Assembly (NCBI RefSeq): GCF_040939455.1
Contig: NC_134109.1
Span: 72,321,001-72,385,000 of the forward strand
Length of the DNA: 64,000 nucleotides
Direction of reading: 5' to 3'
From: Microcebus murinus
Lineage: Eukaryota > Chordata > Mammalia > Primates > Cheirogaleidae
Under the pieces are notes generated by a model that saw nothing but the letters and a program-made list of their open reading frames with translations, was not told where the DNA came from and made no database searches. A program made the translations under genes and the position numbers. This document shows, piece by piece, positions 51,485 to 63,049 of the stretch (the first letter of the stretch is position 1; each line of letters begins with the position of its first letter).

Positions 51485-51985
51485 TTGTGTTTATTTCAGG
51501 ACTCAAAATATTTTACAGATGAACTTTCAGGAAATAACAGCTTACGGTCAGACATCAGAGAGCACACAAAAAAGCAAAGCTCCATGAAGGACAGCAAGAA
51601 GGACAACAGACAGAAAGATCAAAACCACAAAAGAGCTATGGAGTATAAATTAAGTAAGCTCAGTACATGTGAAGAAATAATTGAAAGTATTAATAAGGAT
51701 AAAGATACTATTAAATGAATAGGAAAATCATAAGAAAAATGAAGAGAACTTCAGATTCAGATTAAAAATTCAATAAATGTATTTAATTATAAATTGGACA
51801 CAACAAGAGAGAAACAATAACCTAGAATATAGAGGTGAGGGCAGAGACTATGCAAGGCAGAGACAAAATGAGTGAGAAAAAAAATGAAAGAGAGATTAAG
51901 AGACATTGAAAATAAAATGAAAAGCTCTAAATATATCTCAGTTTCAAAGGAGAGGATAGACAAAATGTAGAGGAGGCAATAACTT
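51485..51985 (+). repeat. HAL1/L1M-like ORF1 fragment
   Basis: A-rich text coding decayed, charged, Lys/Glu-rich peptide (REHTKKQSSMKDSKKDNRQK), resembling old L1-type ORF1 coiled coils. A 77-codon open piece remains at 51485-51718. No firm subfamily. Confidence 0.35.
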
Positions 51986-52229
51986 CTTTAGATATTATCC
52001 TAACTGCTTTTCCCTTGAAGATGATCTTTGCTTTTCTGTTCAGATGCTTTCAACATCTGCTCAGTTGGCTTTATTGATCTGCAGTTCCACTATGCCGTGT
52101 CTAAATGTGCACTTAAAAAATTTTATCCTATTAATATTTTGGTGGGATTCGTGATTAAGGAGATTGATGTTTTTTTATTAGTTTTGGGAAAAATTTCAGA
52201 AATACAGAAAATAAAAAGGCATGAATAAA

Positions 52230-52830
52230 ACACAACACCAAATGTTGGTCAGTTGGTGGAGTGACTTGAACTCTCATACATGGCTGTTGGGAATTTATAA
52301 TGGTTAAACACTTTGGAAAACTGAATAGAAATTTCTGGGAATTTTAGGCAGATGTAAATGCACCTTCCTAATGACCCAATAATCCCACTTGTGTTTAGCC
52401 AAGAGAAATGAAAGCACATGTCTACAAAATGAATGAATTATGATTCTGGGATTCATGCATGTTGTTGCATTATCTACAATTATTCATTTTTACTCCTGAA
52501 TAAATGTCCCGTCATAGGTATATAACTCAAAAGTTTTTTCAGTATAATTTTTATATGAAAACCTTATTTGTAGGCTAAGATTTGAAACAACCCAAATGTC
52601 CATAAAAGGATAAAAATTATACTGAAAAACTTTTGGGTTATATACCTATGACAGGACATTTATTCAGGAGTAAAAATGAGTAATTGTAGATAATGCAACA
52701 ACATGCATGAATCCCAGAATCATAATGTTGACTTTAAAAAGCCAGATACAAAAAAATATGTAATATGATTCTATTTTTATAAAATCCAAGAAAAGGCAAA
52801 ACTAATCTATGATATTAAGGATTAGAAAGT
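52230..52830 (+). repeat. L1M-type 3' end containing a large fold-back duplication
   Basis: Old L1 3' text (CATACATGGCTGTTGGGAAT, AAACAACCCAAATGTCCATA). Between 52437 and 52726 the sequence folds on itself: one arm is ordinary L1 and the other is its inverted copy. Confidence 0.75.
52437..52726. repeat. Long near-perfect inverted repeat, 118/117-bp arms
   Basis: The arms 52437-52554 and 52610-52726 are reverse complements, with three base differences and one single-base indel that I count by eye, separated by a 55-base spacer. The arms match each other much better than they match L1, so the duplication is younger than the element. Confidence 0.95.
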
Positions 52831-52892
52831 AGTAGCTCACTATGGTGGCAGTTGGGTAGGGCAGATAGCAAGGATCACATGGAAACTTTCTG

Positions 52893-52985
52893 GAAATATT
52901 CTTTATCTTGTTTATAGAAATATTCTTTATCTTGTTTATAGAAATATTCTTTATCTTGTTTATAGAACTATTCTTTATCTTGTTT
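52893..52985 (+). repeat. 24-bp tandem repeat, about 3.9 copies
   Basis: Unit GAAATATTCTTTATCTTGTT plus TATA, repeated at 52893, 52917, 52941 and 52965 with almost no differences. Confidence 0.95.
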
Positions 52986-53429
52986 GAAATAGTGGTTTCT
53001 TAAGTGCATATATTTAACGGAAGTTATCAAGTTGAACATTTAGATCTATGCATTTTAATGCATATACATTATATTTCAAGAATATAGCCAAAAGTTTATT
53101 TTCATGCTTGCTTATAAATACATGTAAGTTCTTAGGGGAATGCAAAAGAAACTAATATTAGCTTTCTGTTTTGAGATACAGGGTAAAATGGGCATAGTGA
53201 GGACTGAGGTGAAAAGGAAATTTCTTACTGTATGAAATATTTTTTATTTAAAAATGTGACTACATTACCTATTAAAAATTAAACACATTTAAAAAACCAA
53301 ATATGTTTAAAAAAGAAGGTCTAATTTCCAACCTGTACCTGTTTTACTTATTCCTATATTCGTAAATTGCACAACTATCTATACAGTTATGCCATCAAAA
53401 ACCCCAAGTTTATTCCTGCTTCCAAAGCT
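52986..53429. other. Unassigned intergenic DNA
   Basis: AT-rich; probably the end of the L1M fragment, then nothing recognised. Confidence 0.3.
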
Positions 53430-54150
53430 CTCATATGCAGTCCATCAATAAATCCCATTGACTATCGCTTCAAAATTTATCTTTGATATAAATTCTTTCC
53501 TCCATCTCCTCTTGTACCTCCCAGCCTAACCTACCATCATCGTTTGTTTATAGTACTTCAAATGTTCCCTACCTGGTCTCCTTGCTGCCACTTCTTGCCT
53601 TCTGTAACCCATATCTTCACTCAGTACCCAAAATAACATTTTAAACATGCAACTCACACAGGGGCACTCCTCTGCTATTCCACCTCACACATAGAATGAT
53701 GATCAGTTGCCATTTGGTCTACGTATCTGGCCCTACCTCTCTATCTTGCCTTACTTTATTTTCATTTGCTCACTTCTGACTTGCCACACTGGCCTCCTTT
53801 CTGGTTCTCAGCACACCGGTTCCTTCCTGCTTCATGGCCTTTCACCAGCTCTTTCTTCAGTTTTTCACAGAGTTGGCTTATTTTAGTCATTCAGATCTCA
53901 GTTGAAATGTCACTTCCTCAGAATTCTCTCCCTGGCCAGAATAGCGTCTCTTCTCCCATCTCTGTTATATTTTTATCATAGTACTCAACACAATCTAATG
54001 TCTTCACTTTGATGTGTTTGCTTATTGTCTGTTTACATCCATTAGGATGTAAAATCCCCAGGAACACAGACTTTTTCTGTCTTGTTTGGTGCTACATTCC
54101 AGACACTACAATACAGCCTGGCTCATGGCTGTAGCTTCTAAGATGGTCTA
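53430..54150 (+). repeat. L2 LINE fragment
   Basis: Long sense L2 order: CTACCTGGTCTCCTTGCTGC, TTCAGATCTCAGTTGAAATG, 'TCCTCAGAATTCTCTCCCTGG', ending in the L2 tail order near 54115. Confidence 0.75.
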
Positions 54151-55209
54151 AGGTGACAAATCTTTCCCAGCAAGAATAACAGGCCTCCATTCTGTGGACT
54201 GATTTAGATCATCAGACTAATTTCATTTTAAGTATTATGGTACACATTAGGAAGTGAGGTCTCTGACTAGGTCGATGATTAAGGAAAAATATCACATTTT
54301 AAAGAGTCTTTGGTGGCAAGAAAGACTGTAATATGCTCCAAGATGGGAATTTTCTTGACATATTCCTTCACAAATCTCACTTGCTTTGTTTTCTGTTCTA
54401 AAAATAAATACTGTTCTTTTATCTGTTGAGTTTATTTTGTATAAATGGTTTTATAGAATATGCATTTTTGTGCCTCTCTGTTTTTTCATGTTCATTTCCT
54501 ATTTTCCTATTACTATCTTTGAATTTGTTTTCATTCTTTAATTTATCCTCTCTTCTTATTTTTATCTTCATGACTTTGTATATCTCTTTCTCCTCTTTTT
54601 CTTTTTCTCTCCATTTCCCACTCCTTTCCCTTCCCTCTCTCCAAATTGTACATAGTTAGAACAAAATATGCTGATTATGCATTGTATTTATTTAAAAATT
54701 ATGTTTGGTATTTTAATTTTTAAAGTAGAAAAAATCTTTCTCTTTAAAAAAAATCTACTAAAATTTAAATTATATTGCTTTCTACTATATGATTCTTAAT
54801 TTTCTTCTGTATAATAATATATAATTAAAAATATTAGTAGTTCTTCATTATAGATTTCGTGGAGCATAGGAGACACTTGTTCCTAAAATGAAAACAACAA
54901 ATGCCAAGACACAATGAGGTCTATTTAAGAGGACACCTCCTTTTGAGGAATTAGTCAGTCTTACAATAAGAAGTCTTTGTGAATGTCATTTTTTTGTCTT
55001 TGCCTACCTCTTTGTCACCAGAAATATGTTGAATCTAACAACTACCTACTTGATCATATTACTTCCTTTCTTGATGTATCAGTGATTTACTATCAGTTAC
55101 ATAATTTTTATCTTTTTAAATTATAATATAAGAAATAAAATAACCTCCCTTGGATTTCTACCCACACAGACCTAATAACATTCTATAATGTCTGTCAATA
55201 ATAGAATGT
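54151..55209. other. Unassigned intergenic DNA
   Basis: AT-rich, with pyrimidine-rich text at 54480-54640 that gives spurious open frames. No repeat named. Confidence 0.3.
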
Positions 55210-55990
55210 TGATTTTAGAGATCACAAGTGACACAGTGGGTCTTTAACTGATATATAGTTGACTATTTGAACCTAACATGTTTCCAGTCTCATTCTTTGA
55301 CTGTTTCTTGTTGGCATTATAACAATTCCCACAGAAAGTTCTGCAGCTTTGTTAGCCTTCAAATTCCCAAAGTACATTCTCCATTGCATCACAAATTATT
55401 TGCATATATGGAAGTGTAAGAGATTCCTCTGTGAGAAGTGATATTTAAGAATGAAGGTAGAAAAACTCAGTTATTATTCCTTCCATTAGAAGGAAATAAT
55501 GTCAGCTGTGTGAGAGTAGTGTTGGATTGCGAGAGAGGTAAATATTTTTGTTATTCTTCATATTTAAAAGGGTCAGAAAGAAGGAATAAATGGAAACAGA
55601 TATTGCAATTGTTCCTGTGGGACATCTGCTGTCTTAGAATGCAAAGATCAGAATTACAGCAGAAATAGACAATTATGTGAGGTCTGATTTCAATAATACA
55701 GCAGCACATTTTACCTGTTTTCAATAATATAGCTCTTGTTCCTTCTGATACAGAATTACTTTTACTTTATTGGGACTATATAATGCCTTTATGAAAGCTG
55801 CCTTAGGAATGTTAATAGTTGATCTTAAATTTATATATGATATATTAACCGAAAAAAGTGAGGGGATGGGCTTCATAATCAGTGCAGATATGCCAGGCTG
55901 AGGGCTGCAGAGAAAATCTTCACCAACTTCACGATTTTGCAGACTAGCTCTAATTAGTTCCTACACTTGTTGGGATAAGAAGTTTTCCTT
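55210..55990 (+). other. Duplicated OR flank, copy A (upstream of OR4N2)
   Basis: Collinear with 63050-63920. Matching stretches include AATTCCCAAAGTACATTCTC against AATCCCCAAAGCACTTTCTC, ATATTGCAATTGTTCCTGTG against ATATTGCAACTATTCTACTG, and 'AGGGCTGCAGAGAAAATCTTC' against 'AGGGCTTCAGAGAAAAACTTA', both followed by GATTTTGCAGA. It lies 3.7-4.4 kb before the OR4N2 start, where OR promoters and leader exons are often found; that function is inference. Confidence 0.7.
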
Positions 55991-56214
55991 TCAAAAATAG
56001 TACTACCATATACAAATCTGGAGCTTTGGCTGAAGTGAAACCTCCATAAATTCTTATACTGTAATCTCTGAGATTTACACAGCGACCATTACCCCAGGGA
56101 TTCACTCCAAAGGCAGGGACTGAGGATCTATATCACTTCCCAGAAACTAAAGTTCCTTTTCACATCTACATTTTCCATGGTTTAGTTTTGGTTTAGTCAC
56201 ACTTGAAGATGCTA

Positions 56215-56395
56215 CTTGTTATTATCATCTTCATTTCATTTGATTCTCAAATCAATACAGTAAGATAATAATAATTAAAAAAAACCCTCAAGCTAAGGGA
56301 AATTGGGTGAATTCCCAAGTTCTCATGGTTAAAAAATTGTAGGAGGAAGAACTTAAACCCAGATAGATGGATGCCCAAATGAGGGCTTTTTCTAT
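56215..56395 (+). repeat. MIR SINE fragment
   Basis: Order of 'TTTGATTCTCAAATCAATACAG', 'TGGGTGAATTCCCAAGTTCTC' and 'GAAGAACTTAAACCCAGATAG' fits a decayed MIR. Confidence 0.55.
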
Positions 56396-57947
56396 GATCT
56401 TTATAACTTTGCCTAGAAATCATGGCATTGAAGAGCTTTAGGGACTAATAATTCCATATACTTGTCTAGTGCCTTTTAGAGCTATCAGCTAAACATGTGA
56501 TGATTCTCCTTCATCCACAATTTGCAGAACATACAGAAACTAGTAATTCCATATACCAATCAGTTACAAACTAAATAGCATGTATTAATAGATATTATAT
56601 TATTATTTTGGGGAAGTAACATATTTTCACGGGTAGTGTGGATTAATGAAAAATTGCTTTCAGGCATAAAGGTAAACAATGCCATTTTTATTAAGATCAG
56701 TTACAAACAGACAAAATATCTGAGGGAATGGGAAATAATTAACAAGTGGTCCTACTAAGTACATTTTAAGGAGGATACTGTTAAAGAAAAATGATTTGGT
56801 ATTGAAAGTGAATTTAACATTTTAATCCTTAGAATAATTAGAGTTAAAGACCTTCATCTACTGTTTTCACTATTATTAAAACAATAGTGAGATTTCTCAT
56901 AATTAATGAAAAGGCAAGCATGGGATCTAATAAAGGAGAAATGAATAGAGAAGACAAGAAAAGAGAGTGAAAAACTTTGCAAACTAAAAGAATATGGAGA
57001 AATAAAAGGAACAAAGAAGAAAAATATTAGAGAGATGGGGGAAAAGCAAAGGGGAATCTTTAGAGAACAAATATGAGAGAAAAAGGAGAAAAGATAACAA
57101 GAAAAAGAAAGAAGTCAACTCAAATATAAAAGCATAACTTAAGAAAATGAAATATACATATGTGAATAAAGTATAGAAATATCTTGTGAGAAGAGAATGG
57201 AAGATAATAAAAGAAATATTGTAAGAGGAGACAAGGAAATATAAAGAAAAAAATGGGTGAGTTAGTGCCTGTGGATGGGGATCAAGTCTCCAAACAATTT
57301 GCTCCACAAGCTTTCTAATGAAAGCCTGGACTCCAAGCATGATCATTGTGCAGCCTTTACATGGCATGTGTGTGTGCACTCCATCACTCTTCCCTCCCCT
57401 GTGCGGCTCCAGTATTGAAAACAGCAGATGAATTTTGGTATCAGTTGAAATGAAAATGTAGGGTAGTGGGAGTGGAAAGCATTCAGGTTTCTATTTCAAT
57501 TTCCACTGGCAGCAGTCCTCTTTACATACTTAGAATAGAAAATTTATCTTTGTGGAGATTTCTGTGCTTTTATTTTGCAGGGACTTCATTTTACCTTGAA
57601 GACTATGCATCTTATGAATATATACCTTCAGTCTCTGCATCCTTGATGAGCATGATGTGAGAGTCACAGGTACCACAAAGCAGCATAGAGGAAAGTACAC
57701 AAAGGAATACAGTGAATCGAAGGTGTCTGAAGGTAGCGAGTCCCACATGTTAAGGACTCAATAGGAGAATGGAAATGGATGATAGGGAATAAAATACAAG
57801 GCACAGGGCAAGAACCTATAACCTCTAACCTCAGAGATAATAAAAATTTTCTTCTATGACCTAAATACATCATCAATTTTTGAGAGTGTAAAATAATCAA
57901 TTGCATAATTACATGCAAGATGCATACAACTTAGGAGTAAGTAGAGG
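56396..57947. other. Unassigned intergenic DNA
   Basis: Purine-rich between 56900 and 57240, otherwise AT-rich. No gene or repeat recognised. Confidence 0.3.
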
Positions 57948-58150
57948 ATTCTTTTTTTTTAAATCTAAACATCATAAAAAGATTTATTAAGCACACTTAA
58001 GTGATGTTACATAGATTGGTGTGCATCACACTCATTATGTATGTATATACCCATTCCTTCCCCCCCCACCTGCTCGACACCCTATAGATGTTATTCCTAT
58101 ATGTCTACTTACGTGTTGATCAGTTAATACCAGTTTGCTGGTGATAGAGA
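57948..58150 (-). mobile_element. LINE-1 3' UTR fragment, antisense, rearranged
   Basis: TGCATCACACTCATTATGTA, CCACCTGCTCGACACCCTAT and GTGTTGATCAGTTAATACCA are antisense L1 3' UTR and ORF2-end text. GGATTCTT flanks it on both sides (about 57947-57954 and 58150-58157), a likely target duplication. Its first 50 bases do not match the usual tail. Confidence 0.65.
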
Positions 58151-59104
58151 AGGATTCTTGATTTACTTTTCTAACAGCAGATTTTATGTAAAGATGAAAT
58201 GATAAAAATTAAATTCAAAACATGGCAAATGCAAAAAAAGATAAGAAAAAGGGGACAAAAAAAGAAGAAAGATGGTATCATATGTAAATTTTTATACTTT
58301 GGTTTTGCTTAGCATACAATGTGTGTGCGTGCATTCATGTGTGTTTGTATACACATATATGTGTCTGTGTGATGTAAGGTACTTCTTTCATAATTACCAA
58401 TTTTGACTATACATGGAAACTTCTGTTATTAATTAATCTATTAGAGTTAGATATACAAAAGCAGATATTTTGATGTTTCAAATAGATATGCCATTGGAAA
58501 TGTTTCCTTTAATTTCTTAATTTGGGACTTTATTGTTTTTCTTTTCCTTCTTCCCCTCTCCTCTTTAATTCTGTCTCCCATTTCAGTTAAAGTTAATGAA
58601 CCCTCTTTCCCTCCACTCTACACTGCATATTCTACAAAACTTTTTAAAAAAATCAGTGTGCTGTGCAACTGAAAGCATGTGCAATATTGTTTTGTATCAC
58701 ACTGTAGTGTTTAGTTCTAGCTTAAGAGTCCTTAGTTTTATATTTATTTTATCTCAGCCACAAACTATTCTTTATCATGCTCCAGCAACATTTATGTTTT
58801 CTTTGTATATTTTGTATTCAACTCTGGTATGATTCTATCTAAACTATGAAACATTAAAAAATAGAAGTTCAAAGAATAGGATATACTTATTTGTGTATAG
58901 AAATTCTACTATTGCTGCTTTGATACCAAGACATTATTATGTATAGCCTCTATAGTGAGCACATGCTCAATTTGGAAACTACTACCCAGATAAACCTCCG
59001 ATTTGTTTTCTTCAGAGTGACCAAGAGGCTTTCATTTAGACCAGGTTGATGGTTGATGTTCTATAGAACAAACAGAAATATTTCTAGTAAGTACAGTTTT
59101 TAAA
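58151..59104. other. Unassigned intergenic DNA
   Basis: AT-rich with TG-rich patches near 58320-58375. Nothing recognised. Confidence 0.3.
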
Positions 59105-59330
59105 AAATTATTTAGATCAACATTTCTAAGGTATTATTTACATATAATAAATTATACCAATTGCTGTAGAGTTCAATAGTTCAATATATTTTGGGAAATA
59201 CATTGACACATATAACAATTATAATAAAAAGTGGAAGATTTCTGTCACCATACAAAGTGCTGTTATTCCTCTTTGCTGTCAATCCCTTCCCATCCCCCAT
59301 TCCAAAAAGCCCTGAAAACATTGAATACTG
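59105..59330 (-). repeat. L1M-type 3' UTR fragment, antisense
   Basis: TTTACATATAATAAATTATA with 'AGAGTTCAATAGTTCAATATATTTT' and TTTCTGTCACCATACAAAGT follow the antisense L1M 3' UTR order. Confidence 0.5.
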
Positions 59331-59645
59331 GGGTTAAACTTTTTCAGAGTTAAAAAAAAATTTCATATGCCTCATGCACATCAGGAACAAATCCAGGGCA
59401 GTGGCATCCCAGAGCCCCACACGACAGAAGAGTTAAATGGAAACACAGGACAAAAACAGGAGAAAGACTATGGCTTCAGTTGGCACTTTTGAAATTTAGA
59501 AGCATAAAAAAATAGAAGAGATTTCTTAGGTTGTGGAGAGAGATGGTATAATATAAATGTGGCATAGGTCACTTTCAGTTCAAAAACTATGATCTAGATG
59601 AAAGAGATGGAAAGAAACTCACTATTCTCTGATATTCTGTAGGAG

Positions 59646-60572
59646 ATGGAGATTGAGAACAACACAGTGGTGACAGAATTAATCCTCCTTGGACTCACTC
59701 ACTCTCGAGATATTCAACTCCTGGTCTTTGTGCTGATCTCAATTTTCTACCTCATCATCCTCCCTGGAAATTTTCTCATCATCCTCACCATCAGGTCAGA
59801 CCCTGGCCTCAAGGCTCCCCTCTATTTCTTCCTGGGCAACTTGGCCTTCCTGGATGCATCCTACTCCTTCATTGTGGCTCCCAGGATGCTGGTGGACTTC
59901 CTCTCTGACAAGAAGGTAATCTCCTACAGAGGCTGCATCACTCAGCTCTTTTTCTTGCACTTCCTTGGAGGAGGGGAGGAATTGCTCCTTGTAGTGATGG
60001 CCTTTGACCGCTACATTGCCATCTGTAGGCCTTTGCACTATTCCACTGTCATGAACCCCAGAGCCTGCTATGCAATGCTCTTGGCTCCATGGATTGGGGG
60101 CTTTGTCCACTCCATTATCCAGGTGGCCCTCATCCTCCGCTTGCCTTTCTGTGGCCCAAACCAGCTGGATAACTTCTTCTGTGACGTCCCACAGGTCATC
60201 AAGCTGGCCTGCACTGACACTTTTGTGGTGGAGCTTTTGATGGTCTTCAACAGTGGCCTGATGACCCTCCTGTGCTTCCTGGGGCTTCTGTCTTCCTATG
60301 CCATCATTCTCTGCCATGTTCATAGCTCAGCTTCTGAAGGGAAGAACAAGGCCATGTCCACATGCACCACTCATGTCATCATTATTATTCTTATGTTTGG
60401 ACCTGCCATCTTCATCTACACTCGCCCCTTTAAGGCCTTAGCAGCTGACAAGGTGGTTTCTTTCTTCCACACAGTGATCTTTCCATTGATGAACCCTGTG
60501 ATTTACACCCTTCGAAACCAAGAAGTGAAAACTTCCATGAAGAGGTTGTTGAGTAGGCATGTGATCTGTTGA
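59646..60572 (+). CDS. OR4N2: Odorant receptor 4N2
   Basis: Intact odorant receptor of 308 residues. The ATG is in GAGATGG context, three bases after a possible acceptor TTCTGTAG (59635-59642). Features: NNT sequon at residue 5, LPGN (39-42), [19 protein letters not shown] (57-75; Leu replaces Met of the usual PMY, as I recall in human OR4N genes), Cys97 and Cys179, [22 protein letters not shown] (106-127), KAMSTCTTH (235-243), [12 protein letters not shown] (251-262) and [20 protein letters not shown] (280-299). It stops at SRHVIC. Directly after the TGA the same frame continues for seven codons resembling the human OR4N2 tail, so this protein appears about eight residues shorter at its C-terminus. 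Helices and core motifs are unaffected. The minus-strand 175-codon frame is a shadow. Confidence 0.93.
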   Translation: MEIENNTVVTELILLGLTHSRDIQLLVFVLISIFYLIILPGNFLIILTIRSDPGLKAPLYFFLGNLAFLDASYSFIVAPRMLVDFLSDKKVISYRGCITQLFFLHFLGGGEELLLVVMAFDRYIAICRPLHYSTVMNPRACYAMLLAPWIGGFVHSIIQVALILRLPFCGPNQLDNFFCDVPQVIKLACTDTFVVELLMVFNSGLMTLLCFLGLLSSYAIILCHVHSSASEGKNKAMSTCTTHVIIIILMFGPAIFIYTRPFKALAADKVVSFFHTVIFPLMNPVIYTLRNQEVKTSMKRLLSRHVIC

Positions 60573-60614
60573 ATGGATTTTATAATGAGAAATTGAAAAG
60601 AGAATTCTGGCTGG
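60573..60614 (+). other. OR4N2 3' end with residual tail codons
   Basis: Seven sense codons (MDFIMRN) and a second TGA at 60594-60596 follow the OR4N2 stop in frame, echoing the VDFIIRN end that I recall for human OR4N proteins. Confidence 0.5.
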
Positions 60615-60690
60615 AATTCATTCATTCATTTAACAAATACTGTTTTTCGTTGAATACTTCCCATTATATTGCAGGCACTGGAGGAAGATT
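60615..60690 (-). repeat. L2 3' end fragment, antisense
   Basis: TTCATTCATTCATTTAACAA, a decayed TGAATACTTCCCAT, then GCAGGCACTGGAGGA: the antisense L2 tail. Confidence 0.55.
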
Positions 60691-62473
60691 TATGCATAAA
60701 GAGAGGTTAATCTTTTACGTTTAAAGAGCATAAAAGAAATCCTAGAGTGGTCGGGATATAGTGAGTAAGTGTGAGGTTTAGGGATTAAATTTTTTGTATC
60801 TTTTCTGGTCAGATCACTAAGATCTTTTAGGTTGATATAAAGATATTTATTATATTTCAATTACAGTAAAATATATTTTAATACTTTAAGTAAGGGAGTG
60901 AATAATGTATAATTTTTTCTTCTGTGGGTTAGAGCAACATCATCAAAATTCTAGGCAGAGATTAATAAACAGTAAAACATCAAAAGCGAAATGTTACATT
61001 GCAAGTATATTTTGAAAAATACACTCTGTCTGTCTCTCTCTACACACACACACATTCCCCAAAACATCTTAGTAGACAAATAAGAAAGTGAGCTGACTGG
61101 TTTCATGGAAACATTTCATAAAATTATTTCACTTGATTTTTTTTCAGAGCTTTGTGATTATTATTATTTAGTACTGCAGATTGTGTTGTAGATTACATAA
61201 ATGACCCAAGTTATTTACACATGGTAGGTTTAATGTGAGAAACTAGGTACTTGTAAAATCTTTTCAAGGGTAGAAGACCATATTCTATACTCAGAATCCA
61301 GAAATGATTGCTAGAAAAACGTTGTGGAACTAACCTGCTACGTGACCTATCCCTGCAATAACCAGGAGACTAGGAGGACCAAAAGTCACTTTCCCAGGTC
61401 TTGGTTCCAGGAACACATAAATTAGCCATGTCTGGGAAGAAGAGAATGATAGAGAGTGCCTCTCATATTATTGTTTCTCTCTCCAATTATTTTTTTTTTC
61501 AGAATTCAAGTTTTACATGAGTACATTTGATAGAATATGGAGTGCTAGTTGCAGAGATTCTAGTCAAATCTGTTTATATGTTGACAGTATCTTCAGAAAA
61601 CAAAACAAAATAATAAGAAAGTGGTTGTAAAATATAGGATAAAAGTTTTACATTCTTGGAGGTGAGAAATGTCTGTGACATAGGAACTAGAGAGTGGAAA
61701 GAAAATCACAGTTATATTTGACATATAAAAGTTATCAAAACATATGTGCAGGCAAAAAGGAGAACAGTGCTAAAAATATGCCTATTAAATATGTTTGTGC
61801 AGATTATTTTCTGCACAATTATAGAGGTTTGAATGAAAATTGAATTAAATATTCTCTTCTTACTCTGGGATTGTACAAGAGGTTATTCATCCATAAAAAC
61901 TAAAATAAAAAGTTATTAAGTAAGGAAATTATACATTTAAATATGTAATGTGTACATGATAAAAGGTTACTTAACTTAAGACATAAGTAATTTTGAGAAA
62001 TAAATATCAAATAATTACACATCAGAAGGAAATATATGCAGTGGAGTCTAATAGGCAATTAACAAAGGAAACGATAGAACTGTTTATAAATATAAAAGTA
62101 ACTTTATCTTCAAAAATAAACCCCATGAATAAAAACCACTGATTCTGGTTAGCATTTAGAAGAATGTTGCTTATATCCTAACAAACAAATAAAAAAGTAC
62201 AGAACAAAAATTACTCTTTTCTAGGAGGCTATTGAAAGAGCAGAAGAGGCAATGAAGCCTTATTCTGTTGAGACTAGAAAGGGCAATGTTTTTGTACATG
62301 GACCTGTTACACTAGTACAACTATATCTGTGGTATTACTTGTATTTGTATTGCTAGTATGGATATATGGATTGATGTTTTTATGAAATGTTGGAAATCCT
62401 TGGAAGGTATTTCTTTAGACATTTCTCTGTCCCATTCTTTCTCTCCTCTTTTTATGGAGTTCCAACGTTATTT
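60691..62473. other. Unassigned intergenic DNA
   Basis: AT-rich, with a short CA run at 61039-61052 and T-runs. No gene or repeat family recognised. Confidence 0.3.
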
Positions 62474-62665
62474 TGTCTATACTGCATTGTTTTTAGCCAT
62501 TCATCACAACAGCTAAGAAATGGAAGTAACTTAAGAGTCCACTGATGGATGAATGGCTAAAGCAATGTGGTATAGACACAATCTCTTATAATCAAGCCGT
62601 AAAAAAGAAGAATATCTTGACATTTGTGATAATATAGATGGACCTGGAAGACATTATGTTAATTC
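62474..62665 (+). repeat. L1M-type ORF2 end with fold-back arm
   Basis: GTCCACTGATGGATGAATGG, AGCAATGTGGTATAGACACA and GATGGACCTGGAAGACATTA are the old L1 ORF2 3' end. Its left 32 bases (62474-62505) are the reverse complement, with a few differences, of 62548-62578, so the left edge is an inverted copy. Confidence 0.7.
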
Positions 62666-63049
62666 TTTTTTCCTTTCTAAACTATATGTACTTCATTTCT
62701 TCTGTATAAAAAATCAAAATGAATTTAAAAATCCATGAGGAACAAAATACCAAATTTTAAACAAAGGCAGGATTAGTATCTGTCATGTTGAACCATATTG
62801 GTGCCTGAGGCAACAGGAAGAATAAATGATACTGATGAAGTCTTTATTGAAAAATTTGATAGTTTATTCTTATTTTTTGCCTCATCCTGGCTTTCCTTTT
62901 TTTGTTGGTATAGTTCAATAATCTCTAATAATTTATTTAATTTTTTTCTCTTTTTGAATTATAAGATAGAAATCAACTTCTCCCAAAATTCTATTTACTT
63001 CTGAACTAATAAATATACTTCCAAATAGGAAGGGTTTTATTTTATTCAC
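62666..63049. other. Unassigned intergenic DNA
   Basis: AT-rich, nothing recognised. Confidence 0.3.

Noticed and set aside
59796..60323. 175-codon open frame on the minus strand
   Set aside because: It lies entirely opposite the OR4N2 coding exon and has no receptor or other family feature; it is a codon-pattern shadow. The same applies to 46034-46405 opposite OR4M1.
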